A stretch of 64,000 nt of DNA from NCBI RefSeq assembly GCF_001316265.1, contig NZ_BBDN01000002.1, forward strand, positions 1 through 64,000, read 5' to 3'. Below the pieces are notes generated by a model. It was not told the origin of the DNA. It made no database searches and was given only the letters and a program-made list of their open reading frames with translations. The DNA is from Vulcanisaeta sp. JCM 16159 (GTDB lineage Archaea > Thermoproteota > Thermoprotei > Thermoproteales > Thermocladiaceae). Within the stretch, counting starts at the first letter, position 1. Each line of letters starts with the position of its first letter. A program made the position numbers and the translations under genes. Below, piece by piece: positions 39,714 to 48,609 of the stretch.

Positions 39714-40232
39714 TCACCACTTCTCGCCGAGCTTCTCAGGTATTAGTAATTTCTGTCTCTCAATAAAGTATGTCCTAGCATCCCTAATCATTGAGTCGAT
39801 GACCTGCGGATTAGCCCTGGCCTTGGCAGAGTCCAGTATTGCCTTGGCAGTATCCACGAGCCTTAGGTCATACTCAACCAGCTTCTCCAGGTTCTCGGGA
39901 AACACCTTAAACCTATCATGCATACCAGCATCACCGGTTGGTGAGCCCCAGACCTCGGCTATTAAACTCCTTAGGTCACTTAGCACTGTCTCGTACTGCT
40001 GTATTAATGGGTCGAATGGGTTATTACGTGCCACCTCCTCCTCAGCCCTCTGAATGAAGTTAAGGGCTTCCTCGAGCATTGAGGCCACGGTCTTCCTAAC
40101 GAGGAAATCATCCTGCCTAATCAAGTCCTTAACCTTATAACCCCTAAACCCAGGCACCATTAATTGCAATCGCTCTAATGGACTTAACGGGGACTCCGAA
40201 ATTGGTGGTTTTGCTTCATTACCCGAGGACAT
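39714..40232 (-). CDS. conserved crenarchaeal protein, PGFRGYK type
   Basis: A 172-residue soluble helical protein. The opening VPGFRGYKVKDLIRQDDFLV is a pattern found in a group of archaeal proteins with no assigned function, often near SPFH-domain genes; one such gene is 1.3 kb away. Predicted long helices (RKTVASMLEEALNFIQRAEE, LRLVDTAKAILDSAKARANP) suggest a bundle. It is convergent with endonuclease V with only seven bases between stops. Intact. Confidence 0.62.
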   Translation of the reverse strand: MSSGNEAKPPISESPLSPLERLQLMVPGFRGYKVKDLIRQDDFLVRKTVASMLEEALNFIQRAEEEVARNNPFDPLIQQYETVLSDLRSLIAEVWGSPTGDAGMHDRFKVFPENLEKLVEYDLRLVDTAKAILDSAKARANPQVIDSMIRDARTYFIERQKLLIPEKLGEKW

Positions 40233-40286
40233 TGATCATCTATCCATGCTCAATTTTATAAACCTAGCTTGGTAATTGAATGGGAA

Positions 40287-40607
40287 TCAGCATTCAACTC
40301 CTACGACATCCTTACACGAATTAAGCAACTCCCTGTATAGATGTGTTAAAATCCTGGCAGCCTTAATCTTAGTATCCAATGCCTCGAGCAACTCGTAATA
40401 GGCTCTCCTAAGTATTTCCCTAACATCCTCGGGTCTTGTCTTCAGTGATAATTCAAAACTAACGGTGTGGCACACAACCTTAACAATTGGTTCCTCAACA
40501 CACCCCGTCAACCTGATAATCACCTTACCCTCATCAACCCTAAACTCAGGAACTAGATTTAAACTGGACAGAATCCAGTTACTGCCAATTGGTGTTACGT
40601 CAGGCAT
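40287..40607 (-). CDS. hypothetical protein
   Basis: A 106-residue soluble protein with a beta-rich N-terminal half (VIIRLTGCVEEPIVKVVCHT) and a helical end (REILRRAYYELLEALDTK). Three cysteines, one in the last residue pair. No family recognised. The spacing of 54 bases to the next gene on the same strand suggests a shared operon with the PGFRGYK protein. Confidence 0.55.
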   Translation of the reverse strand: MPDVTPIGSNWILSSLNLVPEFRVDEGKVIIRLTGCVEEPIVKVVCHTVSFELSLKTRPEDVREILRRAYYELLEALDTKIKAARILTHLYRELLNSCKDVVGVEC

Positions 40608-40680
40608 GGTGTATTAGTAAATTCATTATTACCTTTAAAGCAATACACCTAGGAGAATTCCCATGATTTAGTTAGCATCA

Positions 40681-41034
40681 TTAGTCATGCAATAATTCTT
40701 TAACTCTATTAGTAATCAAACGCCTAACCTCGGTGGGGCTTAAATCCCTTCCTTCAATTATTTTCCTACCGTTAATTATTAACGCAGGTAAGTCAAATAT
40801 TTCGTACTCCCTCAATTCATTGATTATTGGCATGAATTCAGCAGGGCCTTCACCGCCAAGTAGCATTCCGCGTATTACGTCGATATACTCCCTACTAATC
40901 TTTACTGATACGAATCTAATAATGCCATTACTAAGCCCTAATTCGCTCATTGTTTCCTTAATAACTCTCTTAATCATTTCTAAGTATCTATCATCCTTAC
41001 CCTCGATCATGTAGAGCTTAATGTTTATTATCAT
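40681..41034 (-). CDS. thioredoxin-like fold protein without CxxC
   Basis: A 117-residue protein ending in IFDLPALIINGRKIIEGRDL SPTEVRRL-like order, that is, the cis-proline/beta-strand/helix pattern of thioredoxin-like domains (PALIINGR then a terminal helix). The active-site CxxC is absent, so no redox role is expected. The N-terminal part (LYMIEGKDDRYLEMIKRVIK) resembles the first strand-helix of such folds. Its role is unknown; it lies in a run of small minus-strand genes. Confidence 0.5.
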   Translation of the reverse strand: MIINIKLYMIEGKDDRYLEMIKRVIKETMSELGLSNGIIRFVSVKISREYIDVIRGMLLGGEGPAEFMPIINELREYEIFDLPALIINGRKIIEGRDLSPTEVRRLITNRVKELLHD

Positions 41035-41089
41035 TCAATTACTAATTAACAATTAATTACTAATAAACCCTACCCTTCATTGAAAATAA

Positions 41090-41512
41090 TTAACCAAACC
41101 GAGCAGCCAAATACCCACCTATGGCCCCCGCAAGTATGTTCACCGCAATGAAAATACCGATCTTAGTCCTACTCCAGAGAGGGCCTGGGTACATGTCGAA
41201 TAATAGGCCCAGTATTGCCACGGCAATTATAACATAAATAACGGTCCTCTGGGCAGGTCTGAAGTAAATATTGTAGCTCATCATTTCCTCAGACCCATAT
41301 GGTTTTGCGAATAATATGAGTAGCCCGTAGAGGACGAGAATCAATACCAGGGATAACCAGTAACCTCTGATTAATGCCCATATTGGGCTAAGGACAAGTG
41401 GTGTTGGGTAGAATACGTTGGCCAGTGCCTCAAGTATTAACGTAACCACTGACACAAAGAAGGCATAACCAACACCAGCCACCGCATTATACCTAACCTC
41501 CCTCGTCGACAT
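41090..41512 (-). CDS. four-helix membrane protein
   Basis: A 140-residue protein with four predicted membrane helices (AFFVSVVTLILEALANVF; YWLSLVLILVLYGLLILFA; VIYVIIAVAILGLLFDMY; IGIFIAVNILAGAIGGYLA). No motif that I can assign. It is divergent from the SPFH-domain gene with 56 bases between starts. Confidence 0.6.
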   Translation of the reverse strand: MSTREVRYNAVAGVGYAFFVSVVTLILEALANVFYPTPLVLSPIWALIRGYWLSLVLILVLYGLLILFAKPYGSEEMMSYNIYFRPAQRTVIYVIIAVAILGLLFDMYPGPLWSRTKIGIFIAVNILAGAIGGYLAARFG

Positions 41513-41533
41513 TAATTTTTCAATTTAGCAATA

Positions 41534-41545
41534 AACTTTATAAAT
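41534..41545 (+). promoter_or_regulatory. TATA box for the SPFH gene
   Basis: actttataaatt ends 24 bases before the ATG at 41569, the spacing of a leaderless transcript. Confidence 0.5.
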
Positions 41546-41568
41546 TAAACTAACAATTTAATAGCGAT

Positions 41569-42277
41569 ATGTCGATAAGGCTCAGGTAATATCCACAATT
41601 GATGAGAAGGGAATTGATCAAATGGGCCCGGACGACTTAATAGTGAAGTACCACTCCGTGGATGTTAGGACCAGGTCGAGGCTCATCGTATACTCAAACC
41701 AGAAGGCTGTGGTCAGGATACAGGGCAGATACAGGGCGTCTTTGACCCGGGCGCGCATGATCTTCAAACACCCGCTAACCCAATATCCCAATTCTTCGCC
41801 AAGTTCCAATACGCGGGTAATGTGCCTTGGGAGGTCGAGGTACTCTTTGCAAGTACGGCGAGGCATGAGGCAAGGAGTGAGGGTATCACCCAGACGAAGG
41901 AGTTGGTCCCAATGAGGTATCAAGTGGCCTATTACTTCATGATTACCGATCCCGTCAAGTTCATAAACGCAGTACAGTTCAGCGGCTTTAAGTACACGGT
42001 TGAGGACTTCAAGAACTACGTATCACCAATCGTAGACCAAGCAGTTAGCCAAGTACTTAACCTAGTCTCACTAAATGAGGTCTATGCCAATCTGCATAAG
42101 GTCACTGATGCCGTAACGGCAAGTCTCAGGTCATTCCTAGACGAGGTCGGTGTTCACCTAATCACATGTAGGATTGTCAGGCTAGAGCCTGAGGATGAGA
42201 CTATGAGGAGGGTAGTGCAGTTCATGGCCCTTGGGCTTGACGTTAACACCGCGATTAGGCTAGGCTCGCGGAGATAA
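41569..42277 (+). CDS. SPFH/band-7 domain protein (COG4260-like), two frameshifts
   Basis: Begins MSIRLR and, after a shift near 41590, VISTIDEKGIDQMGPDDLIV KYHSVDV in register with SPFH proteins of the virion-core/COG4260 type. A second shift near 41735 leads to GQIQGVFDPGAHDLQTPANP, then VPWEVEVLFASTARHEARSE and VQFSGFKYTVEDFKNYVSPI. The C-terminal helix region ends TMRRVVQFMALGLDVNTAIR. About 235 residues. SPFH proteins form membrane-associated rings that organise proteases or other partners. The next two genes follow without gaps, so the three form a cassette. Confidence 0.72.
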
Positions 42278-42468
42278 TGGCCCAGAGGAGTGATCCTGCG
42301 GCCACGAACATGATGCTTGGGGTGCCCTACTACCCAATATACATACTGCCCACGGCCGGGATGCCAAGTGGTCTACCACAATTAATGGTACCGCCGACAC
42401 AGCAGCGCCAACAGTCGCAGCAAGGTGGTTCAAGTCAATCAAGTGACTTTGAGATTAGTGGGGGCTAA
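42277..42468 (+). CDS. small Gln/Ser-rich protein downstream of SPFH
   Basis: The ATG shares its first base with the SPFH stop (taatg). Its 63 residues are a hydrophobic Tyr/Pro-rich stretch (MMLGVPYYPIYILPTAGMPS) and a disordered Gln/Ser tail ending SDFEISGG. It resembles the flexible C-terminal tails of COG4260 proteins, so it may be a detached tail of the upstream gene or a separate small subunit. No shift is needed to explain it. Confidence 0.5.
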   Translation: MAQRSDPAATNMMLGVPYYPIYILPTAGMPSGLPQLMVPPTQQRQQSQQGGSSQSSDFEISGG

Positions 42469-42477
42469 TGATTGGTT

Positions 42478-43344
42478 ATGAGCCATAGCGTCTTAAAAAG
42501 CCTTGGGACTTACAAGAACTCTGAAATAATCCTTGAAGAGGTAAGGATTGATAATCTATCATGCTTCATAAACCTATCAACACTCAATCAAGGGAAGATC
42601 CCCGAAATACTCATTGAACTAAGCACCGGCTGTCATCACTATAACGCAATGATTAGGGTGACTAGGAAGTTCATGGAATTATTCGGCGTGGAGACGGCTA
42701 GAATAACGGCGGTTAGGCTAGCTAGGGCGCTGGGTATTGAGGATTACGAGGCAGTTGAGCGTGGGGACATTGAATTAAGGATAAGGAGGAAGCCGAGCCA
42801 TTACCCAGAGTGGGTTAGTCAAAACATTGATTCCGTAATTAATGCATTCAGCGAGGTACTGGCATCACTCGGCATAATTAATCAATCAATGATCGCTCAA
42901 CCCCCAGTTACTCAGTCGCAGCGGGAGGTTACGCAAACACCAGTAATTACTTCTCAGCCGGTCACTACGAGCACATTAGCGGCTAGTGTGATTAGGACCT
43001 ACGGTAGCGTCGGTAATCAAAACCTGGTGTTACGGTCACTGGGTGGGAATACCCACGTTGAGCTGTGTCTTGAGAGGACGGGTGGTTGTAAACCATTGGT
43101 CACGGTAAGGGCTAAACCACTCGAGGTGGTAATACATGAGGACGCTGTGAAGGCTTTTGGTGAGAATAGGGCAATCGAGTACGCCACTTGGCTCGCCAAC
43201 GCCCTCTACATCAGTAATTACGAAATAAACGAGACGGGTAATGAGGTAGTGCTTAGGTCGAGGGAGGGTGCGGATAATGCATTAACCAAGGACTTGGTCA
43301 GGGTTATGGATATAATAGCAAGTAAGTACCTAAGTAGGGAGTAA
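42478..43344 (+). CDS. protein with two tandem copies of an unknown domain
   Basis: About 288 residues: domain 1 (about residues 5-110), a Thr/Gln/Pro linker (PPVTQSQREVTQTPVITSQP), and domain 2 (about 185-288). The domains align: LKSLGTYKNSEIILEE with LRSLGGNTHVELCLER, FMELFGVETARITAVRLARA with AVKAFGENRAIEYATWLANA, and GDIELRIRRK with NEVVLRSREG. I do not know this domain. ATG at 42478 preferred over the TTG at 42472. The last gene of the SPFH cassette; probably soluble. Confidence 0.6.
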   Translation: MSHSVLKSLGTYKNSEIILEEVRIDNLSCFINLSTLNQGKIPEILIELSTGCHHYNAMIRVTRKFMELFGVETARITAVRLARALGIEDYEAVERGDIELRIRRKPSHYPEWVSQNIDSVINAFSEVLASLGIINQSMIAQPPVTQSQREVTQTPVITSQPVTTSTLAASVIRTYGSVGNQNLVLRSLGGNTHVELCLERTGGCKPLVTVRAKPLEVVIHEDAVKAFGENRAIEYATWLANALYISNYEINETGNEVVLRSREGADNALTKDLVRVMDIIASKYLSRE

Positions 43345-43360
43345 ATTAAGGAAATCAAAA

Positions 43361-43843
43361 TTAATTACGGCTTTCTCTGGCTTGCATGATCAATTCCTTA
43401 GCCCTAGCTATGAACTTGGCAATTACCTGTCTGGCAATTTCATCACTCGTTATCTTACTAATAACGCTGGTCGGGTCTGGCCCATTGTATTGATACTCAT
43501 GCATCACCAGGGCGAGTGATGTTAATTCGACAATGTCGGCACTCCTCTCGGTTAATTTACTCGCAACTTCCATAAGCATATTCGTAGGCATAACAGCGAG
43601 TACTCAATCGTTCCTCGAAACCTTAACGTTACGGCTAACCCTCTTATAACCTGCGAAATTAAATAAATCCCTATTCCTAGTGGCTAAGTACGATAGGTAA
43701 GACTTCCAGGCCTGGAAAGCCTTGCCTGCGGCGTTTCTAAGTAATCCATCATTGAGGAACTTCTCGGCCATTCCTATTTCGGCCTTAGCTTCCATGAGCC
43801 TTGACTTACCTATCTCATCTAGGTTAAGCTTTATTTCAATCAT
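43361..43843 (-). pseudogene. PaREP1/PaREP8-type gene, subtype A copy 4, in-frame TGA
   Basis: MIEIKLNLDEIGKSRLMEAK starts at 43843, followed by LLRNAAGKAFQAWKSYLSYL and, in the same frame, VLAVMPTNMLMEVASKLTER and LVMHEYQYNGPDP. A TGA codon near 43605 separates the two halves without a frame change, in the position of an expected tryptophan (TGG). One G-to-A change would explain it. The gene is otherwise clean, so this may be a recent loss, readthrough, or a single consensus error. Confidence 0.74.
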
Positions 43844-43950
43844 TTTTACATAAGAATTGACTATTGAGGGCCTTAAAAGGTATTGGTTTTTAATATATAA
43901 TTGCACTTTTCCTGGGAAAATCTTAAGTAAATACTCCATGAAGTAGGATA

Positions 43951-44730
43951 ATGCCAATGAAGTTGAGCATTAATAATTTGATTGTTGGTTATGGAAGTAG
44001 GATAATCATTAATGGATTGACCGTGGAATTCAATGAAGGTAGAACAGTCATACTGGGTCCAATGGTTCGGGTAAGACGACATTGTTAAGGCCATTGCCGG
44101 TGTGTTAAAGCCGTTAGGCGGCTCAATAATGCTTGATGGTAAACCGTTGCATGGAGGTGACGTGGGTTACATTAGTCATGCAAGTGGACTTGATCCTAAC
44201 ATGACCGTGCGGGAAACCTGGAGTTTTATGCCGAGGTTAAGGGCGCTAATAACTTAGATGAGGTAATTGATAGGCTTGGTATCAGGGGTTTATTGAATAC
44301 TAGGGTGGGTTCCCTGAGTAATGGTCAGAGAAGGATTGCTGAGGTGGCCATAGCCATGTTGGGTGATCCTAGGGTTTATGTGCTTGATGAACCAACGGAT
44401 GGGCTTGACGTGAACTTCGCAGGTAGGGTTAGGGAAATTGTGAAGAGTTTACACGGCATTATTATATACACAACGCACATAATGGCCGAGGCCCTTGAAT
44501 TGGCTGATGGCTTATTAATTATGAGGAATGGCAAGATGGTTTTTCACGGAGATGTTTCCAGGCTTAGTGGTGTTATGAGGATAGTGGCTAGGAGAGAGCG
44601 TGAGACTAGGATTATTGAGGCTGGTGTGAATGAGTTAAATAGCGTTATGAGTAAGTTGAGGTCTGAGGGGTTCAATATACTAGAGGTTAGAAACTCCGTA
44701 ATTGATGAGTTACTGGGTGGTAGTGAATGA
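43951..44730 (+). CDS. ABC transporter ATP-binding protein, three frameshifts
   Basis: ATPase of an ABC-2-type exporter. Walker A, restored across shifts near 44067 and 44090, reads LGPNGSGKTTLLRAIAG; the signature is VGSLSNGQRRIAEVAIAMLG and Walker B VYVLDEPTDGLD, with the switch histidine in YTTHIMAEAL. A third shift near 44218 sits in the helical domain (VRENLEFYAEVKG). About 260 residues. The permease gene follows with a four-base overlap (atga), so they form one transporter. The substrate is not evident; ABC-2 pairs of this size often export drugs or lipids. Confidence 0.88.
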
Positions 44731-45520
44731 TTAAGGCATACCTCAGGAGGGCGTGGAGTGTGGGCAGGACTTACTACCTTATAACGTTAATGGTCTTATT
44801 ACTGGCACCGTGTTTGTGGCCGCTCAGTTTGATTACATAATAATTACGGTTAATCCCAGGAATATTCATGGTGTTAATATGCCGTGAGTGAGGCCGTAAC
44901 CTTCACAAGGGTTTTAATGCTAATTATTTTAATCGGCATTGTTTCCATGATGGTATCCCTATTATCCGCCACTATCGTACTTGGCACGATACAGGCGGAC
45001 ATGCAGAATGGCGTTTTCGAAGTACTGTTTGGTAATGGCTTAAGCGATAAAGAGCTCATTAAGGCCCTCTACATCGTTGGATTAGCATCATTTGCGGCAT
45101 TTTACTTACTTGCCGAGGCCATGGTGTAATACCACTGTGGCTCACGGCCCCTAATGTAGTAAACACATTATTAATGGCCGTATTGCTGACCCCACTTGGT
45201 GTTGGCTTATTCACTACTGGGCTTAGCGTGCTAATTGGGCTCTCAAAGCAAGGTACTTCAAGATATCCACGGGTATTGGGTCAACAAAGAACCTAGCCTT
45301 CACCCTCGTTTCACTTCCCAGCATTATAATCCTATTTTCAGTGGTTATACCTGTAATCATGATAACGCCTAACGCGACTTCATACCCAGCGACGCTCCTG
45401 CAGCTATCGAACTTTGCCTTAACCGTAGTGTCAATTGCAATGGCCTTAACATCAATACCCATTGCATTAAGGACACCGGTTAATAGGGTTGGGTTGATAA
45501 CCAGGGGTGAGGAACCGTAG
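44727..45520 (+). CDS. ABC-2 transporter permease, several frameshifts
   Basis: Membrane partner of the ATPase at 43951. Pieces in order: MIKAYLRRAWSVGRTYYLIT, then TVFVAAQFDYIIITV, the long piece VTFTRVLMLIILIGIVSMMV to IVGLASFAAFYLLAEAM, and a C-terminal LQLSNFALTVVSIAMALTSI ending at 45520. About six helices and an N-terminal basic start (RRAW) typical of ABC-2 permeases. Shifts near 44808, 44883, 45125 and 45225 make exact boundaries uncertain. Confidence 0.75.
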
Positions 45521-46149
45521 TCATAATTTAATGATTAGATAGTTAATGCCTAGGTAGGCTAGGAAGAATGGTATTAGTACGAGGTCTGTTATGTCAATTC
45601 CAGCCGCCTCAATGGCCCACAGTGTTCCCAAGCTAAAGAGAAGGGCTGAAAGTACGTACTTCAGGTGCGGTAACCTAATCCTGGCAATCTGGTCCTTAAT
45701 TACTGCCGTGAGGATAATTACTATGCTGCGGCCGATAAAGTGCCTATGAGTTGATGAGTAACTCCTTGGTATTAATGCGATGAGCACCAGGCAGCCTCAA
45801 AGGCCTCTATGGCGGATACCGTAAACACCACGGCTAAATCCCCACGCTCCTCCTCACTACCCTTGCCCTTCCCGCTCCTCTTGAATGATCTACGCGCGCT
45901 CCTCAATAGCCTATACCCGAAGTAGAACAGTATTATTGCTGAGGCAGCTAGTACGTAGTTGAGTGGTAGGTAAATGATGTACTTACCAACGGTGAATGTA
46001 GGCACTAGCACCAGGAGTACGCCGGCTATCGCGTAAAGTACTGGCTTAAAGCCCCTGTAAATTCCCTGGTAAATAGCCGTGACTGCACCGGCCTCTGAGA
46101 GCTCGAGTAGGCTTATACCGAATGCCGCAAAGAATATTCCGAAGTCCAC
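45521..46149 (-). CDS. COG4280-like integral membrane protein, one frameshift
   Basis: Six to seven membrane helices. [20 protein letters not shown], the helix with a conserved Glu, LYFGYRLL-type segments and a repeat of the Glu-containing motif in [20 protein letters not shown] are the features of COG4280. A one-base shift near 45780 divides it. The last helix [19 protein letters not shown] also matches the family. Function unproven; ion transport has been suggested for related families. Its stop abuts the permease stop on the other strand. Confidence 0.72.
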
Positions 46150-46241
46150 GGAAGCACCACAATCACGCCGGTTTTAAGTATTTCTCATTCACTTATAATT
46201 ACACAAAGTTATATAATTCACTTAGGCATGATATAGATATA

Positions 46242-46756
46242 ATGACGGAGGAAGTGATGATACCAAGCATAATTGCTGAGGAATTGAAGAAGAGGGGGCT
46301 TAATCCCGAGGATGCTGTGCTTGATGCGTTAATGAAAGTAATCAACCTGGACCCAAGCGCCATGATCGAGGCGAGGATAGAGCTTGCAAATAAATACTTA
46401 ATTGAAGGTAAGGAGTTAATCGAGAAAGATCCAGTGCAGGCAAGCGAGAAGCTTTACAAGGCTGCTGAGGAGTGCGTTAAGGCTCTGGCTCAATATTACG
46501 GCCTAAGGGATATACTGAGTAAGGTAAATGAAAGAGGTAGATGGACCGTTACGGAGTTAGAAAAGGCTGTTGAAGCCATAAGTGAGAGACTTGGTGATTG
46601 GTTTGGAGAAGCGTGGGACAGGGCATGGCACTACATGTGTGGGGCTTTCACGAGGCGAAGTTAGACCCCGAAGCCGTGAGAATTAGATATCCGTATATTG
46701 AGAGAATCGTGAACGAGACCAACAAGATTATAAAAATGAAGTCCGAACAAACATGA
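46242..46756 (+). CDS. PaREP1/PaREP8-type protein, subtype B copy 2, one frameshift
   Basis: Helical protein of about 171 residues with DPVQASEKLYKAAEECVKAL, RDILSKVNERGRWTVTELEK and, after a one-base shift near 46631, HVWGFHEAKLDPEAVRIRYP. The frame starts with ATG at 46242 (MTEEVMIPSIIAEELKKRGL), a strand-helix start like that of the copy at 27903. Comparison with that copy shows glutamine at the codon where 27903 has TAG. TATA-like tatataattc lies about 30 bases upstream. Function of the family unknown. Confidence 0.8.
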
Positions 46757-46799
46757 ACAATTGGGAAATACGTATAAGCATAAGGCGGATAACACTATC

Positions 46800-47174
46800 A
46801 TGCCGAGTTATAAGGTTATTAATGACATCACGAAGGTACGTGAGGAACCACTAAGTATCAGGGGTGCCGTGGGTGTATACACCCAGTGGCTTGTGAGTAA
46901 GGACGACGGCTCTAAATACGCTGTAAGGAGACAGGTGGTTAAGCCTGGCGGTAAGGCGCCACTACATAGGCATGCTTATGCGGAGACCTTTATAGTACTG
47001 AGGGGTGTTGGGAGAATGACTGTGGATAACGACGTCATTGACATAAAACCAGACATGTGCATATTCGTAAGGCCAAACACGTCACATTCGATAATGAATA
47101 TTGGTAATGAAGACCTGGAGTTAATAACAATAATATCCTATGAGGATGACATGAGCATAGATGTTCTTGAGTAA
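46800..47174 (+). CDS. cupin-domain protein
   Basis: Small beta-barrel protein of 124 residues. The first cupin motif is PLHRHAYAETFIVLRGVG (HxH and E metal ligands) and the second PNTSHSIMNIGNEDLE. Cupins bind a metal and serve as isomerases, dioxygenases or sensors; no finer call is possible. The ATG at 46800 fits a TATA element (cgtataagc) about 26 bases upstream and the start of the domain, so I prefer it over the longer reading from 46761. Confidence 0.85.
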   Translation: MPSYKVINDITKVREEPLSIRGAVGVYTQWLVSKDDGSKYAVRRQVVKPGGKAPLHRHAYAETFIVLRGVGRMTVDNDVIDIKPDMCIFVRPNTSHSIMNIGNEDLELITIISYEDDMSIDVLE

Positions 47175-47223
47175 TTAACATCGAGCTTAAGTTTAAGGTT
47201 TATTATTAGAAATTGAACAGATA

Positions 47224-47235
47224 CGTTTAAATATT
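47224..47235 (+). promoter_or_regulatory. TATA box for the three-gene membrane cassette
   Basis: The sequence cgtttaaatatt ends about 22 bases before the ATG at 47257 and is the only promoter-like element before the three coupled genes. Confidence 0.5.
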
Positions 47236-47256
47236 CTAATTACTTTCAATTTAATA

Positions 47257-47535
47257 ATGAGTGAGCCAGTACTTGAACTCAGGCCTGCTACGGCTATGAG
47301 TGAGGTTGGGAAGATGGTGCTCGCAATGATTGTCACTGGTGCATTATGGTTTATGTTTGGTTATTTAGCACCACTGCAATATCACATACCACTATGGGAG
47401 TTCGTATTAATTCAATTATTCTTTGCCTTATTCATAGTGCTCGAGGTTTGGCAGTTAATTAAAAGCGTTAGGGAAAGAGGAAAATACATTAAGGACTTCA
47501 TACTCTATAAGACTACGTCTGGTTCACAACAGTGA
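47257..47535 (+). CDS. two-helix membrane protein, cassette gene 1
   Basis: A 92-residue protein with helices MVLAMIVTGALWFMFGYLA and WEFVLIQLFFALFIVLEVW and a basic inside tail (KSVRERGKYIKDF). No family recognised. The next gene overlaps by four bases (GTGA), so the two are translated together. Confidence 0.62.
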   Translation: MSEPVLELRPATAMSEVGKMVLAMIVTGALWFMFGYLAPLQYHIPLWEFVLIQLFFALFIVLEVWQLIKSVRERGKYIKDFILYKTTSGSQQ

Positions 47536-47837
47536 AGGGGGATGAGGTCACAATACCCATTGAGGACTTTAATCCATGTGTAACTGACTATGCGCCGCCA
47601 TATAGGACACAGCCAGGGCGATACTCAGTAGGGACGTATTATCCAGGCAGGGTGTGGTTAAAGATAAGCCACTATGGTGAGGATTACATACTTCATATTG
47701 ACACGGAACAGTGTAGAAAGCTTAATACGGTGCTCAGTACCGATTACAATAAGCCCAAGATTGACTGGTGTGGTGGGAGGGTCGTCAAGGACATGGGTAA
47801 GTTAGGCAGGATTGAGAGACCAAGCCTAGCCTGCTAG
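47532..47837 (+). CDS. small soluble Cys-containing protein, cassette gene 2
   Basis: A 101-residue beta-rich protein: TIPIEDFNPCVTDYAPPYRT, YPGRVWLKISHYGEDYILHI and DTEQCRKLNTVLSTDYNK, with four cysteines in all including the last residue. No motif I can name; the cysteines could bind a metal. Starts with GTG overlapping the stop of gene 1. Ten bases separate it from gene 3. Confidence 0.55.
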   Translation: MKGDEVTIPIEDFNPCVTDYAPPYRTQPGRYSVGTYYPGRVWLKISHYGEDYILHIDTEQCRKLNTVLSTDYNKPKIDWCGGRVVKDMGKLGRIERPSLAC

Positions 47838-47847
47838 GGTAATTATC

Positions 47848-48609
47848 ATGAGTATTATTGTTTCTGGTCCCTATGGTGGTGGTAGACCAGGCGCGTTGGT
47901 TAAGCTTGGCCTTGCTCTAATCCTCATTGGACTTGTTGTAATGTTAATATCAGTGGAGGTTCATGACTGGATTTACTTCTACGGTTCTCTTTGGCTTCTT
48001 GTCATGCCTGGTGTTGGAACCCTTATCTATGCCTATAGAGGTTATAGAAGTGCTGAGAGAAGGAGGGAGTATGTTGAATCACATAATGCAATTTGGGGAT
48101 TTAACAACGCATTGGTCACCCCTAGCAAGAGTTTTAGGTCTGGTGAGGTCATTTACACAATATTCATTGCAATAATCACGTTCGTAATACTGGGGGCAAT
48201 TACTACTGACATCATGCATGGTAGGTTCATGCTCAGCGATACCGTTATCCTCTTAATCCTGATTGGCTTATACATACCATATTACCTCATAATTAGGAGA
48301 GTTAGGAGAGCACTCCAGGCTAGGAGGAATGAGATTAGGGATATCCTACTATATAGTGATTACATGCATATCACAACTGCAACTAACGAATCACTGGACA
48401 TACCACTCAGCGAAGCCATAATCTGCATTGCTGGGCTAAATATTCCTGGCATGATATTTGGTATGACGAGTTACGATGCATTCAAGGTTAAATATAATGA
48501 TAGGGTATTAAAGCTCACATTGCCTCATGGTGCTGGGAGTGAGCTCATTAACGTGCTCAAGGACAAATTAGGGCTTGAGATTCACACGTGCAATTACCTG
48601 GGCATTTAA
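47848..48609 (+). CDS. four-helix membrane protein with PH-like tail, cassette gene 3
   Basis: A 253-residue protein with four membrane helices (LGLALILIGLVVMLISVEV; FYGSLWLLVMPGVGTLIYAY; TIFIAIITFVILGAITTDI; VILLILIGLYIPYYLIIR) and a C-terminal beta-rich domain (RDILLYSDYMHITTATNESL to LTLPHGAGSELINVL) that resembles a membrane-bound PH-like domain in layout. No family recognised. The last gene of the coupled set; it converges with the MNT gene and overlaps it by four bases. Confidence 0.6.
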   Translation: MSIIVSGPYGGGRPGALVKLGLALILIGLVVMLISVEVHDWIYFYGSLWLLVMPGVGTLIYAYRGYRSAERRREYVESHNAIWGFNNALVTPSKSFRSGEVIYTIFIAIITFVILGAITTDIMHGRFMLSDTVILLILIGLYIPYYLIIRRVRRALQARRNEIRDILLYSDYMHITTATNESLDIPLSEAIICIAGLNIPGMIFGMTSYDAFKVKYNDRVLKLTLPHGAGSELINVLKDKLGLEIHTCNYLGI

